A stretch of DNA of 64,000 nt from Schistocephalus solidus (GCA_017591395.1 WEDG01002096.1:1-64000), one strand, 5' to 3'. Shown: positions 1 to 11,040, numbered from the stretch's first letter. Program-made: numbers and translations. The notes: generated by a model from the sequence alone, not told the origin.

Positions 1-812
1 GTGCTTCGTCCGTGTCCGTTCGCTGTCCTGGGGGTCGATATACCACGGCAATGTGGAGGTCTGGTTGGTTTGGGACTTTCAGTTTACAACAAAGTATTTT
101 GCAAGACGAGATCCTATTTGGCGAGGGCCCATCCGGAATGAAGTCAATGCCTTCTCGTATGAACATTGTGATTCCACCTCCCCTACGTCCGTTTCTATCC
201 ATGCGGATAAGCTGAAAACCGTCTATTCTGACTTCTGTGTCTGCGATTTGTTCATTTAACCATGTTTCAGTTAGAGCTATGAAGTCAGGTTGTAAATGGT
301 CCACGACCAGTTTAATTTCATCCATTTTGTTCAATAGACGCTGCAACTTTGTGTACATCATTTTAATCTTGTTTTCTTCCCTCGATTTCTGAAGATTTTT
401 AGTTCGTTCTTCCACGTGGCGATTTTTGCTGGATATTTCACAAGATATATCCAGTCTCCTGTCTGAGTTCAAATCTATAGGCATTTGGTAGGGCATTTGA
501 CCGGCGTGGTTGCCGTCAGTTTCACCAGATGTTCCCATAAAAACGAGCGCACCGTTTTGACGATTTTTGTTGTCTACAATTTTTCAAGTTTTGTTCCCCT
601 CGTATTGACGTCTTTTTCAATTCTGCTACCAGTGTCCTCATTTTCATCCGATCGGTGGGAGAGTAATCCGGCTGATAAAAACTCCAGGATGATTCTTTCG
701 TAGTCGGGACTTTCGAGAGCAATAGATCTACCTGCTGTTTTGCTCCCCGAAGACGACTTTTTAATGGTCTTGGTCGACCCTCATGCGTTTCATTTGTAAC
801 GAGAGGCCCCAA
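1..812 (-). pseudogene. CR1-like LINE, N-terminal part with AP-endonuclease (EEP) domain, runs off the window
   Basis: Reading the minus strand from about 812 down to 1 gives a retroelement protein. The 3' half (about 330 to 1) is open to the window edge and reads as an exonuclease-endonuclease-phosphatase domain: an NKMDEIK start, ALTETWLNEQI (the catalytic Glu of the ETW motif), then RMDRNGRRGGGITMF and AVVYRPPG near the edge. A charged, probably coiled stretch precedes it (KNLQKSREENK). One frameshift near 575-600 separates the upstream frame (812-522) from the endonuclease frame. In LINEs this domain nicks target DNA for target-primed reverse transcription. The reverse transcriptase would lie left of the window. 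The CR1/Jockey-like placement is by motif style only. Confidence 0.8.
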
Positions 813-1199
813 TCAAAAGATCTTTTTGATCTCGACTGTAACACCAGTTTCTTGTGTATCATTCAATAAATTTTGAAATATCAGCAGATCTTGTTTTACC
901 CTTTCTTTTGGCGTTTCCCCATTAGCCTCTGAGACTCCCTGAAACTACCAGAAGAAATGATCTGTCAGGGGAAAAACTCGTTTCTGCATCCTGCATCCTG
1001 CGTCTGTGCAAAGATTTTGTATGATGAAGCAGTAACTTTCTGCAAGAATGAAGGGTATTTATCAAGAGAATATAAATCCAGTTTACGTTTGAATGTGAAT
1101 GACGTCCTCCGGGAGTCATTTCCAGCCCATGACAACTCGCCACAAAACCGAGTGGCAACGAGCATCGAGGTGAGACCAGGTTCCTTGAAGTTTGAGAGA
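813..1199. other. No gene assigned; possibly 5' part of the same LINE
   Basis: Short overlapping frames on both strands, none with recognisable motifs. It lies upstream (minus strand) of the LINE endonuclease and could be its degraded 5' region, but nothing proves it. Confidence 0.3.
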
Positions 1200-1500
1200 A
1201 TTCCCACGCAGGTTAGTTATTGCAGCCAAGGAAAAAGTCTTCGAAGTGTAGAGCACATTCTTGATTCCTTATGAGACGGTTGGTCTGTATGAGATTGTCT
1301 CGAATCTGCTTGTACTCAAGATGGAAGTGTTTAAGAGTGTAAAGTCTGCATTTGTATGATAAAGACTTTAGACACTTCAAGACTTTTGTTGCCATCCTTT
1401 GAACCCTTTCCCGCAGTTTGTAATCTTTTTTCAGCTACGGTCACCAAGCCTGAATTCCATTTTGCAGGTGTGAACGAATAAACATCCCGTATTTAATTTA
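1200..1500 (-). pseudogene. Degenerate CR1-like LINE reverse-transcriptase C-terminus (copy b)
   Basis: The minus-strand translation carries the family's C-terminal blocks in a broken form: KDYKLRERVQRMATK, then HLEYKQIRDNLIQTNRL and RNQECALHFEDFF. These align block by block with the neighbouring copy at 1674-2324 (QDYKMLERVQRRATQ, YRQLRGDLIQTFRI, GMDCALLYDEFF). Internal stops show that it is dead. This part of a LINE protein follows the RT thumb and has no separate activity. The copy lies directly beyond the 3' end of copy c in the same orientation, so c may have inserted into b. Confidence 0.7.
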
Positions 1501-1520
1501 TGAATCTTCTTAAATAAACA

Positions 1521-1541
1521 GTTCAGTTCAGTTCAGTTCAG
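1521..1541 (-). repeat. (GTTCA)4 3'-terminal tail of LINE copy c
   Basis: Four perfect GTTCA units plus one base (TGAAC units on the element's strand). The tail sits at the 3' side of LINE copy c. CR1-clade LINEs typically end in a few short tandem repeats rather than poly(A), so this probably marks the element's true 3' end. Confidence 0.6.
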
Positions 1542-2330
1542 TGTATTTGAGAAAAATAGGCTTACGCCTTTGAAATCCCGTATTTGATACAGAAAGTCGG
1601 AAGAATAATAAGCAATGTTAAAAAATTTACAGTCAAGTGAATGCAGGCAGATTTACGTGGTACACGGATATTGTTAAGGTAAAGTAGTCACATAATCTTC
1701 CTGGTGCAGCAACATATGTATGTCAAGCCGATGTTTAAATATATCCACAGACTGGGACATTACAATCGCCTCAGGTAGGTTATTCCACGGTTTCAAGACA
1801 CGGTTGGTGAAAAAATACTTCCTCGCATCCAATCTTACTTGGGGCACACTTAGTTTGAATGGATGACCTCGGAGCTTATTCGAAGTAGCAAGTTGGAAAA
1901 ATTCATCATATAGGAGGGCGCAATCCATGCCACGCACGATACGGAAGGTTTGTATCAAGTCTCCGCGCAACTGCCTATAACTCAGAGGATAGAGCTGTAG
2001 GTTATTTAGGCGAATCTCATATGGCAGTTCACCTTGACCTCTTACTAATTGTGTGGCTCGTCGCTGTACCCTTTCGAGCATTTTGTAGTCCTGTTGGGTC
2101 CACGGTCGCCAGGCTTGGATCGCATATTCAAGATGGGGCCTAACAAACGTACCAAAGACTTTAGAAAAGCAGTCTTCATCGAAAACTTTAAATGCCCGCT
2201 TGATAGAGTACAGCATTGAATTGGTGGATTTAGCCGCCTTGCAGCATTGCGTAGAAGGCTTCAGGTTGTCTGTCATCCAAACGCTGAGATCCTTCTGTGT
2301 GTGTGTTCTCGGACGAGAGGACAATAATAT
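1542..2330 (-). pseudogene. CR1-like LINE, reverse-transcriptase C-terminal region and 3' UTR (copy c), 5' truncated
   Basis: An open frame at 2324-1674 (about 216 aa) reads as the C-terminal third of a non-LTR retrotransposon ORF2. Visible blocks in order are KDLSVWMTDNLKPSTQC, CFSKVFGTFVRPHLEYAIQA, KMLERVQRRATQLVRG, YRQLRGDLIQTFRIVRG and, near the end, FFTNRVLKPWNNLPEAI. This is the region after the RT palm/thumb in the CR1/Jockey group. The catalytic YADD region and the endonuclease are missing, so the copy is a typical 5'-truncated insertion. About 130 bp of 3' UTR leads to the GTTCA tail. The frame is intact over its length, so it is younger than copy b. Confidence 0.8.
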
Positions 2331-2977
2331 TCAGCAGTCAGACTTTTAAGAATCATACAAAAAGTCAGCCTTTGATGTGACTTCAGCTTTCATGATTGAG
2401 AGTAGACTCAAGCAGCACTCAACTTGCATAAAAGTTGGAAGAAGGCAAACGTTGAAGCTTGTACTTCTCGCAGGGATAACCTCCGGGAGATGGAAGAATC
2501 CACAGTAAAGGAATCTTTGGATAGCCACAGAATCGTCAAATCCAAATAAACTGCTATAAAATTTAGAGAATGGATAATCCACTCGTGAGTTTTTTCAAAG
2601 AAATTTGTCTTCTACACTGAAGTAGAGACTACAACTTCGAAAGCTCAAAGGAGTTGAAATTCAAAACCAATTTCAAACGATGCGCACAAAAATTTTAATG
2701 AAGTTATTAACTACACCAATGGTTCTAAATAATAAATTATAGTTTCTTTGTTAATCTTAAACTCAAATAAATGTAGCAATTCAGAACATGAGTTATCTTA
2801 TTGTCTTTTAATACGCTAGCACACATTTTAGAAATAATATGTAAAGGGCGGCGCACTTGTAAATCTCGAGTTGCTCCTACGAGTACGTACACGTTGTCTC
2901 CTTGTTGTATTCGTATTTTTAAAGCTAATAAGAATTAGGCTTGTTTTTTATTACATCTAAGTTTTTTTCTTTTTTAG
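2331..2977 (+). other. AT-rich upstream region of glycogenin with a possible first-intron donor
   Basis: No convincing protein. The stretch should contain the promoter, the 5' UTR exon and the first intron of glycogenin. The intron ends in a strong T-rich acceptor (2961-2977). The first coding exon starts TG GCG GAA, so the upstream exon must end in A. The sequence CTACGA|GTACGT near 2879-2890 would fit (exon ending A, plausible donor), giving an intron of about 93 bp. This donor is an inference. Confidence 0.35.
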
Positions 2978-3116
2978 TGGCGGAAGCATTTGTTACGTTA
3001 GCAACCACCGACGAGTATGCTTGTGGTGCTCTTGTTCTAGCCAACTCACTAAGAAGAGTTGGAACCACAAAGCAATTGGCGTGCATGGTGACACGCTCTG
3101 TAAACGAGACCTTGAA
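2978..3116 (+). CDS. Glycogenin coding exon 1 (after a split ATG)
   Basis: Starts TG GCG GAA GCA TTT directly after a T-rich acceptor AG. With an A supplied by the upstream exon this reads Met-Ala-Glu-Ala-Phe-Val-Thr-Leu, matching the family's MT(D/E)QAFVTL start. Ends in phase 2 (ACC TTG AA) before GTATTC. Encodes the first beta strand and UDP-binding start of the Rossmann-like GT8 domain. Confidence 0.88.
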
Positions 3117-6100
3117 GTATTCCATTTTAATTGTTATTTTATTTTCGATACAGATCAATTCTAGGTGAAGTTTTCGATCACGTTGAACTTGTCGATGTGC
3201 TGGATAGCAAAGATGAATTGAATCTGGCTTTACTGTCGAGACCGGACTTAGGCGTTACTTTTACGAAACTGCATTGCTGGAGACTAACGCAGTATGAAAA
3301 AGCGGTTTTTATGGATGCAGATACCCTGGTAATTTTGGTATTGATGTGTTATGCTGAAATCATACGGAACAACTGGTCTACTATTTTATTATTTCATAAG
3401 TTGCCTTTTTATTCAACCCCGGGCCGCATTTGTTTCTTTTTTTGGGCAGACCTCTACGATATGCTATTTACGGCGAGTCTCATAGCGATCGTCAATAATT
3501 TGAGGATTCCGAGCTGTTCACTTGGTGGAATTGCTGAGCAATATTCTTATCCCGATCTGTGCTTTAGTCAGCAGACCGTTAATAGATATAACCGGTTCTA
3601 CTTTCTGATATTCCTTTGCACTCAGATTGCCGAAACTTGGCGTTGCCAACCTCTTACTGAACTTGCTAAATCGAAAGATTCAGTAATGAACCAAGTTTCA
3701 TTTGCTGCATGTGCGTTCTATATTTTATTTGTTTCGTGTAATGTTGGCACCTGTAAATGCGCGATCTCATTACTGAGCCTTTGATATTATTTCATCTCTC
3801 TTGAAAGGTAGACGGTCTTTTTTTCCTATTTTAGAAATTTGTAAGTGACGCTTGTAACCGAATAAGGCGAGACAACTGCATGCCGATACAATAAAATAGC
3901 CATTTTATCATTATATATTTTTACAGGAAATCAACCAGTCCATTCACGTTCGCCAAAAACCGTGTAATGATGGATTCCCTATAGATTAGTGTACAGGCTT
4001 CTTCAAAGCCAATGCTTAGTCTAAGAAATGACCTTTTTTATGAGATAGAATCGAAATATTGCATGTGAGAAATGATTACATCTCGAACATTGCCTAGTGT
4101 CTAGTATTGTTTCTTGTTACTTCAGATTCAGGTAGCAATTTGCTGTTTGGTTAAACTTTTATGTGGGTGTATTTATTGTCCATCCTGGCAGGTTGGTGCC
4201 GTCCGGAAAGTGTTCGAGTGAAGAAGTACTGTATTTCCAGCGAAATTTCTCCAATTTTCGTCTGGTCCGATTGAATAAGATGCTTTTTAACGCTCTGTAG
4301 CTTTTTCACGTTTTCGTTGAACCTTGACCATAGTTGTGCATATTTGATACACCGCTTTCATTGACCTCAAGTACAATTTTCTAAACTTAATATTTTGTTC
4401 GAATGCATATCTGGATGCCTGGACTCAAAATGTACCTAGGGGTGGGTGCGTGCGATCACTTTCTTATCCAACCCACGCCGACCATATTATCTCTCAGTCT
4501 AGCGTCCGTCCGTCTCTGATACTTTTTCTGTTCGTTTTATGCTTTTGAAGACTTTGAAACCTAGTTTATTGTTGCAGTTTAGGTATGCTTTCACCGTTCC
4601 TTATTGAAATATACACAGTGGCTTTCTCATTAATATTATTTCCTAATGAGATTATTTAGACGTGAAGCCATCTCTTGTAAATGTAAATGCATATCTTTTT
4701 CTAGTTGCCTCGAGTATCATTTTGTACTCCCAGCGCAGGCATTAGTTAAAGTTCCACTACCTCTCAATTGCAAATATCTAGACCTACCGGCAGGTTCTCG
4801 ACACTTTTTAATTCTTTAGCTTCGCAAGCAGATGGGGACAATTTCCATCGGAAAAATTGTATTATTGATAGGTTAAATAATTTTTAATTCCTCTCCGGTT
4901 GGTAGCATTGAATCAAAATATTAGCAATAATTTCAGAAGAAATTCCTTTATCAGCCACTAAAAATACACCACGTATCTGTTAATGTCATGGTTATTACTT
5001 TCTGCAAAATGTCCACAATTCTGTCTTTTCAACAGCCTGGAACCCATACGCCTCAGTATCAGCTTGGCAGATTTTTAGGTACAATTGCTCCACATGCATA
5101 ACTACTAGTTAGCAGATATTTGCGTGGCCCGTTGTCCAAACTCCCCAGTCTTGATATATTCGTTTTCATTACTGCTACATCTCTACAATCCTTATTTTCA
5201 TCCCAGATCTACCGATTTGATTATTTATGCACCTTGCTAAGGCAAAATGTTCCTGTCAGATTTTTGCTTATTCTGAGGACTGGGAATTTAGGGCTGTAGA
5301 AAATACTCAAGTGTCCGTATGGTTCTCTGATTTTCTAACTGTCGCATTAGAAAAAAAGTCGCTAGTTTAATGATGTTCTCTTTTTCTTGCTGTCTGCAAC
5401 CTTATTCATACCTTTTTCTGCAGTTCAAGTTAGTTCATAACGTCTGTGTATGTATCGTTTGATTTTTTCAAAAGGAAAAGTTTTCGTGGCATCTCCAAAA
5501 CCACAACTGGGTTGAGGCTGTTCAGGCAAAAGCACTTTCTACGCTTGAGATTTTTTTGCATGCTTCAATGCGATTTTATTTGCAACAAACACAGGTGGCT
5601 TCGTCGGCAACACTATGGTTTATGCTAAGATAGCCAACTTTACCACTTTTGGTACTGTTTACATGTACTACCCACCCAGTCCTAGATCTGTCTCGGCTTA
5701 GCCCTCAACTCACGTCTTATCTCCCGTCCTTAGGTCATCAAAAACATTGATGACCTCTTTGAACGAGAGGAATTCAGTGCCGCGCCTGATCCTGGATGGC
5801 CGGACTGCTTTAACACTGGCGTGTTCGTCTACACTCCAAACCTCGAAACCTACAGAAAACTTCTCGAATTTGCCCTGGAACATGGAAGCTTCGACGGAGG
5901 GGATCAGGTGAGCTCCTTTTACGCACTGTCATTACATGTGTCTTTCGCATCACCAGGGCCTCAGGGTTTGTCGTTAGGCTAGTTTTGGGCGACAGTGGGC
6001 TCGAACGTAGCGGATAGTGGGGCAGGCTCTCGGGTCTGGCGATTAAGTACTCGCAGATAAACGCCGGCTTGGCTACTAGGGTGTAGGTTGGTTGTGATTT

Positions 6101-9100
6101 AGCACGTCGACTGCCCTTTTACCGTGACCTGGGGTAATAAACCGCCACTGAACGTATTTGTTTATTGTATACTTATTATTTTGCGTCTTTGGGCGGCTAC
6201 TTGCTTGTCGCATGAAATTATGCAAACGATCTCCTTTTCAATGTTAATGTATTCGTGAAATTTATTCGAACTTTTCATAACCAATAGGGAGCTCAAAAGC
6301 GTTCGCCTATCTTTCCCTTTAATACAACTAAACTTACAAAGCCCTGTCTTGTGGTTAAGTTCTTGAACCAGTAGACTACAGGAGACAACCTCTAAAAATG
6401 ATCCGAGCGATCGTTGGGAGTCCGACCGTACTTAAATCTCCCAAGAAACCTGAAAATTTCCCTGTGTGGCGTCCATTACTACCGGTGCCCCCAGCCACTC
6501 TTGTTCAGTTAGTAGGCGATCATTATGCGATCCGAAATGCTCAGTTTAGGAGACACCCTCAATAATGTATGCTGGAGTATGAGAAAGTGTCATTCCTGGT
6601 ACCAGAATTCCGCCCGTGCACATTCCCCACCAATACAACTTGGATGTCTCTCGGTTGTGTAGTCTGAATCCCCTGATACTTAACTTTTCTTTCGTATTAG
6701 CCCGTGAGAATGCTCTGGTAGACATGATGTGGCCACTACGTGTATGGGAGTCATGTTCGGCATTTTTTATGGGAGCGCAACCCGAATAACGCCTGCCGTG
6801 CCCTAATTTGTCCCCCGTGTTGGTCCAACGCATCTACCACGTGGCCCGTTTAGGGGGCACGCCTAGGGGCGGCTAGGACTTAGGGGATCCAGCCGCGCCA
6901 GCCACGTGCGTTCTCTCCCGCCTCTGGTCTTCTTGACTCTGTCTTGACACCGGGCTCAGGTGGGGGGAGGAGGAGAGAGTGCGGTAGATGCATCGCAAGT
7001 CTACTATCACTTTAAACTAAATCACGCGCAATTCACCGTCCTTGCTCCACTTTCCCATGGAGCATACGGTGGACATCGTTGGATTACGACGGTTGAACTG
7101 TCGTATGGGAACCAGTCAATGACCTAGCGCACTCCTGACCAATATATCTGTCGGCTCTGTTCATATTCCGACATCAGCTGCAGACCAGAGCGGTAAAGCT
7201 ACCTTCTGTCCAGAGTTGACTAACAAAGTCTTCTACGTAATTTACTGATTGTTGTTGGTGACGGAAACGACTGGACTTCACCAGAGGATTCTTCAAACAA
7301 TCTCGTAATGACCCACCTTAGGATCGATTTACAAATGGTGAAATACAACTGCGCCTCCTTGACCTGACCCGATTGGTTTTTACTAGCTGTTGCTCCCAGA
7401 ATCACCGCAAAAACCTACTGATCAAGACGGGAACACTGCCAGTTAGGTTGGCTACATATTGGTCGGTTCTAGGTTTTGTTGCAAAGGGAAATAGATCGAC
7501 AGCCACCCGTCTGAAGGTTAACTCTTCCCCTATGTCCGAAATATTTCTTTACAGGCACCCTGATGTCGTATAATTGCGTCAACCAAACACAGCGGAGCGT
7601 TTAAACACGCAAATCTTTCCTCGTTCTGCAGTTCGAATCGACGGAATCCTCAGCAACAAGTCGTCGCGGAAGTCCTCAACCCGAGAGGCAAATTCGGGGA
7701 TTTCTGTGACTCGATTTACGAATGAACTTTATATTTATCTGCTCAGGCAGCTCCAGCCAGATTCCACAATTATAATTCTTTCCACCAACCCCTTTAACTG
7801 ACGACAAAGTTGCAAGGTCTGCGTGGTCTAGAGAATAAATTTCCCGGAGCAGACCCCAAAAACTGCCATCTTATCCGCCAAATTAGTTTCCGATTCCCTG
7901 TGCTGAGTTATCTTGTTTTCGAGGCTGATAGGAGCTTCGTTGTTGGCAGTTCGGTCACGGTCAAGCGCTGGTGTGAGCATTTTAAGTACCTTTTTAACTT
8001 GGATGATCAACCTATAATCCCCATTCGCTTCTCAGTGGTGAGGTTTTTTCTTTCTCCAGTCTCGTGGTATTGTGGGACCCACCTTTCGACAGTTTGGACT
8101 CACCGCGACAGCTTCCCTTCGATATCCAAAATCTTAAAGTCCACTGCGGTGGTTTTTAGGCGTTCTTCGTCTGTCAACCCCTGACTTCAATGCTACTGCA
8201 TAACTGGGAGCTTTTGCGAATGCGACACTTCCAAGCTGATTTTCGCAGATATTCCATATCAGCCTTCGTATATTTTTTTTCGTAAAAATCCGAGAAGCCA
8301 CTAAGGGTAATTTAGCTGTTCGTTCTGTGAAGTTGCAGACCGTTTGAAGTCTGTAGGTCCGATTGCTACCTCTTCCGCACCTTTCTGCGCGCTAAAACGA
8401 GGTGGTGTTTCGGAATGTACAAGCATAAGATATTACCCTCTGGTTTATCAAGCCCGCCATTGTATGGGCTCATGTCTGTCTTAATTGTTCTGTTGATTTC
8501 AGCTGACCAATTTGTCAGTAGGTCATGCGCCTCTCGAAAATAGCAGCCTGATTTTTTGAGTAAGAAGGAATCCCGAGACTTGATGATTCAATTTAACACC
8601 CAATTTAAATCTTTCAGTTTTGTAGACTCCTCACATTTCAAAGCGATACTGTGTGGAGTTACCACTGGGATATCCTTCCGTGTATAGAATATGACACCGC
8701 CTTAAATGTGGTGCGGTGACTTACGAGTGAGACCGTACTTTTTCTGTCTGTCAGTGATTACAGCTTATGCTTAAACCTTCCCTTTTAGGGTCTCCTAAAC
8801 ATGTTCTTTTCCGACTGGGCCACCAAGGACATCCGGAGGCACCTACCTTTCCTGTATAACTGCATTAGCCAGGCCTTCTACTCCTACCCACCCGCCATGA
8901 AGCGTTTCCGCAGTCGGGTTTGTGTGGTGCACTTCATTGGCCCTGTAAAGCCCTGGCACCAGAACATCAATCCTGAAACCGGCACCATCATCACACAGGA
9001 TCAGATCAGCCAGCAATCTATCGATTTCCTCAACTTCTGGTGGCAGATTTTTACATCTGATGTCAAACCAAAAATCACTCCGGAGGTTGTAAGTGCATAC

Positions 9101-10076
9101 CCCTAACAGCGTTGGATTATGCTATGCTAGTTGCAAAAAAAATATATGTGTATTGGCAAATAGAAAAGAAGGAAACCTGTTCCCATTGAGCGCCTTATCA
9201 ATAGTAAAAGGTATTTAAAAACGCAAGTCTTGCGTTGGTTTTTCAGGCTGACTTCTTAGGTCCTTCGGGTGCTGACTGACAGTTCCGAAGCCGGTAACTG
9301 ATCAAGCACGTGTCACAATGCTAGGCTTTAATTGGCAAGAAACGCTCCGTCGATATTCTGTCTCTATAGTACACAACTGTGACGTGTTCGGTTTATCAGT
9401 GGTTTCCTAAGACACGTTGGCCACAATACGATTGATATTTGTCTCATATCGCCCGGTATTATATGTTATAGGTTGTCAACTCTCACTGGATTTTTGATAT
9501 TTATAGTGGTAGTAGCAGCAACGGGGCCAAATATTATACTTTCATTCTCGAGTCCCCCGTCCTCTATTTTTTTCGGGTAATAGGTAGCCGGAACAATGGA
9601 AACTGGGGTGAGTTGGCATGCTTTCCGAAACTCGGTATCTCTATGTTGTCACTCCGTCAACCACTTTTCTAACCCCTGCCCCTCACCCCTGGCCTTATCG
9701 TAACCTACGTGTGGCATACCTGTATACTCCAGTTAACTGAGTGTTCCCCTCATCTCGACTGTTTCTAATGCGTCCCTCGTTTACTTTTTGAACCCCGTAA
9801 TTTTCACGACGAGCGAATCCGTTCGTGTGTAGATAGCTGAAAGTTCTATTTTTTGGTCTTCCTGTGTTAACTATCTAATGTCCTGACACCTTACAGGGCG
9901 GTCCTGTGGGACAGTTGGCTGGGATGCACTTCACGTCAGGACCAATCACGCAGCCGCCGGTACTGCAGGTTGCCTTGGACCGACAGAGCTCGTGGGAGCG
10001 TGGGGAGATTGACTACACTGGTGCGGATCGGTTTAGTAATATTCAGGCCGCCCTCGACAGACACCTGTCCAAGTGA
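2978..10076 (+). CDS. Glycogenin (self-glucosylating glycogen primer), whole spliced gene
   Basis: Glycogenin transfers glucose from UDP-glucose to its own tyrosine and extends the chain to a short maltosaccharide that glycogen synthase elongates in the cytosol. Joining 2978-3116, 3154-3328, 5734-5907, 8789-9088 and 9897-10076 gives one frame of about 322 aa with GT-AG junctions throughout. This is a GT8-family fold: N-terminus [20 protein letters not shown], substrate motif TKLHCW (Lys85), metal-binding DAD (Asp101/Asp103), [26 protein letters not shown] (Asp162), HLPFLYN and acceptor Tyr194 in FYSYPPAM. The C-terminus [14 protein letters not shown] followed by LDRHL is the glycogen-synthase docking motif. 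The linker between catalytic domain and docking motif is short, so the protein is slightly shorter than vertebrate glycogenin-1. With Met restored by the split start codon, numbering falls one residue below the mammalian protein. No frameshift or stop is seen, so the gene looks functional. Confidence 0.95.
3117..3153 (+). other. 37-bp micro-intron of glycogenin
   Basis: Runs from GTATTC to TTTTCGATACAG. Removing it joins ...ETLK to [15 protein letters not shown] in frame, exactly where family members are continuous. Very short introns near gene 5' ends are well known in flatworms. Confidence 0.85.
3154..3328 (+). CDS. Glycogenin coding exon 2 (DxD exon)
   Basis: Encodes residues 48-105: [18 protein letters not shown], then [14 protein letters not shown] and MDADTL. 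The DAD motif binds Mn2+ and UDP-glucose phosphates. Ends in phase 0 before GTAATT. The open frame continues into the intron for about 450 nt, but that part has no family similarity. Confidence 0.93.
3329..5733 (+). other. Glycogenin intron of 2.4 kb; nothing recognised inside
   Basis: AT-rich sequence starting GTAATT and ending CCGTCCTTAG. No repeat family seen elsewhere in the window, RNA gene or second gene was recognised. Two frames at 3329-3784 and 5446-5628 are chance open frames. Confidence 0.7.
5734..5907 (+). CDS. Glycogenin coding exon 3
   Basis: 58 codons, phase 0 on both sides: [20 protein letters not shown], then [16 protein letters not shown] and HGSFDGGDQ. It carries the substrate-binding NTGVF loop and Asp162 in the GGDQ motif, needed for glucosyl transfer. 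Donor is GTGAGC. Confidence 0.95.
6745..6865 (-). repeat. Family A SINE, 5' part in reverse orientation
   Basis: Reverse complement of the family's 5' end: GCCCCCTAAACGGGCCACGT, the TGCGTTGGACCAAC word, then GGCGTTATTCGGGTTGCGCT and the NNATGCCGAACATG block. It abuts the forward-oriented 3' part of the same family at about 6863. Confidence 0.8.
6863..7108 (+). repeat. Family A SINE, 3' part in forward orientation
   Basis: Carries, in order, ACGCCTAGGGGCGGCTAGG, CCAGCCGCGCCAGCCACGTG, CTGTCTTGACACCGGGCTCA, GAGAGTGCGGTAGATGCA and the 3' words GGAGCATACGGTGGACATCG and ACGACGGTTGAACTGTCG. It matches the full-length copy at 34458-34823. Confidence 0.85.
8789..9088 (+). CDS. Glycogenin coding exon 4 (acceptor tyrosine)
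   Basis: 100 codons, phase 0: [36 protein letters not shown], then [13 protein letters not shown]. Tyr194 in FYSY corresponds to the self-glucosylated tyrosine of the family. VKPW is the conserved end of the catalytic core. Donor GTAAGT is consensus. Confidence 0.95.
9089..9896 (+). other. Last glycogenin intron, 0.8 kb
   Basis: GTAAGT to CACCTTACAG. No repeat or gene recognised. Confidence 0.75.
9897..10076 (+). CDS. Glycogenin terminal coding exon (glycogen-synthase docking motif)
   Basis: 59 codons plus TGA. A short variable linker ([20 protein letters not shown]) is followed by [18 protein letters not shown] and LDRHLSK. The W-E-x-G-x-x-D-Y-x-G-x-D pattern is the C-terminal motif by which glycogenin recruits glycogen synthase. 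Confidence 0.93.
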   Translation, partial: GGPVGQLAGMHFTSGPITQPPVLQVALDRQSSWERGEIDYTGADRFSNIQAALDRHLSK

Positions 10077-10690
10077 AGCCCCCGCCGCCGCTACTCTTGC
10101 TCTAAATTTGTGTGCCCTTGCACACTGCCTACCGCTCATTTTCGTCGCCTCGTAGCCGCTTGCTTTTACAGAATCTCGACTCTTCAGTTATCTTTGCATA
10201 CCCCTTCTAATCTATTTACCTATTTGAGCAATGTACAATCTCGTACCCCTTCCCTCAACCCTTGACCGAACTGTGGCCGCTGATGATCTGCACTTCTTTT
10301 GGAGTCCCTCCCCCCCTAGAAGGCAGGTGTGTGGCGCTGCCCCGCTGCTGTTCTCATTTGTGCCTTGCACTACCATGCTGCTGCGTCCCCTCCCGTGTAA
10401 ATCCTGCGGGCATGCTAGGGGTCACACCGCCCTCTTGTCCTCCACCACCACCGCCGTGCCCCATCCCCATAAAAAATAAGAACAATCAACTTCCTTGCTG
10501 CGGAATACCTCCCGGGCTGCCACCACGGCCTCTACTGTTATTGTGGCTTTTGAGAGTGTGTGTGTGTGTACAGTTACCGAGGCCTCCTACCTGTGCTGCC
10601 GTCTATTGTTTTGAGGTCACTGTCCTGCTTTCTTTGATAATTTTTACCTACTACAACAAATACTTCGACTTAGCTTCGCAGTGATCAGTC
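10077..10690 (+). other. Glycogenin 3' UTR and downstream region
   Basis: No coding content. A variant poly(A) signal AATAAG lies at about 10475-10480; no canonical AATAAA was seen. C-rich stretches and a short (GT)n at about 10556-10570 are present. The true 3' end is not defined by the sequence. Confidence 0.4.
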
Positions 10691-10721
10691 CTCTCTCTTT
10701 TCCGTGTGTGTTCACTCGCTG

Positions 10722-11040
10722 TGCCCCCTAAATGGGCCACGTGGTGGATGCGTTAAACCAATATGGGGTCCATATCAGGGCATGGCAGGCGTTATTTGGG
10801 TTGCGATCTCATTACAAATATCGAACATGGGGGCGTGTGGTGGCATGCCTAAGGGCCCTTGCCGCGCCAGCCACCTGCGTCCTCTCCCATCTCCGGTCTT
10901 CTGACTCTGTCTTGACACCAAGCATAGGTGGGGGAGCAGGAGAGGGTGCGGTAGATGCAACGCAAGTCACCGTCCCTGCAACACCATAGTGTGGAGCATA
11001 CGGTGGACATCGTCGGACTACGACGGTCGAACTTTCGTGT
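10722..11040 (+). repeat. Family A SINE, nearly full length
   Basis: Starts GCCCCCTAAATGGGCCACGT and ends with the TACGACGGTCGAAC word. TGGTGGATGCG in the first 30 bp fits the RNA polymerase III A-box pattern TRGYNNANNNG. GGTTGCGATCTC about 75 bp later is at best a weak B-box. The family recurs at least ten times in this window with variable 5' truncation, as expected of a retroposed SINE. A degenerate 3' piece follows at about 11220-11300. Confidence 0.8.

Larger units (their letters stand above)
5908..8788 (+). other. Glycogenin intron of 2.9 kb, hosts a family A SINE
   Basis: Starts GTGAGC, ends CCCTTTTAG. Apart from the SINE at 6745-7108 it shows only chance frames (for example 7574-8184) without recognisable motifs. 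Confidence 0.7.

Noticed and set aside
3329..3784. Extension of glycogenin exon 2 frame by 150 codons
   Set aside because: Family similarity stops exactly at the GTAATT donor and resumes at 5734 in phase 0; the extension is intron read-through.
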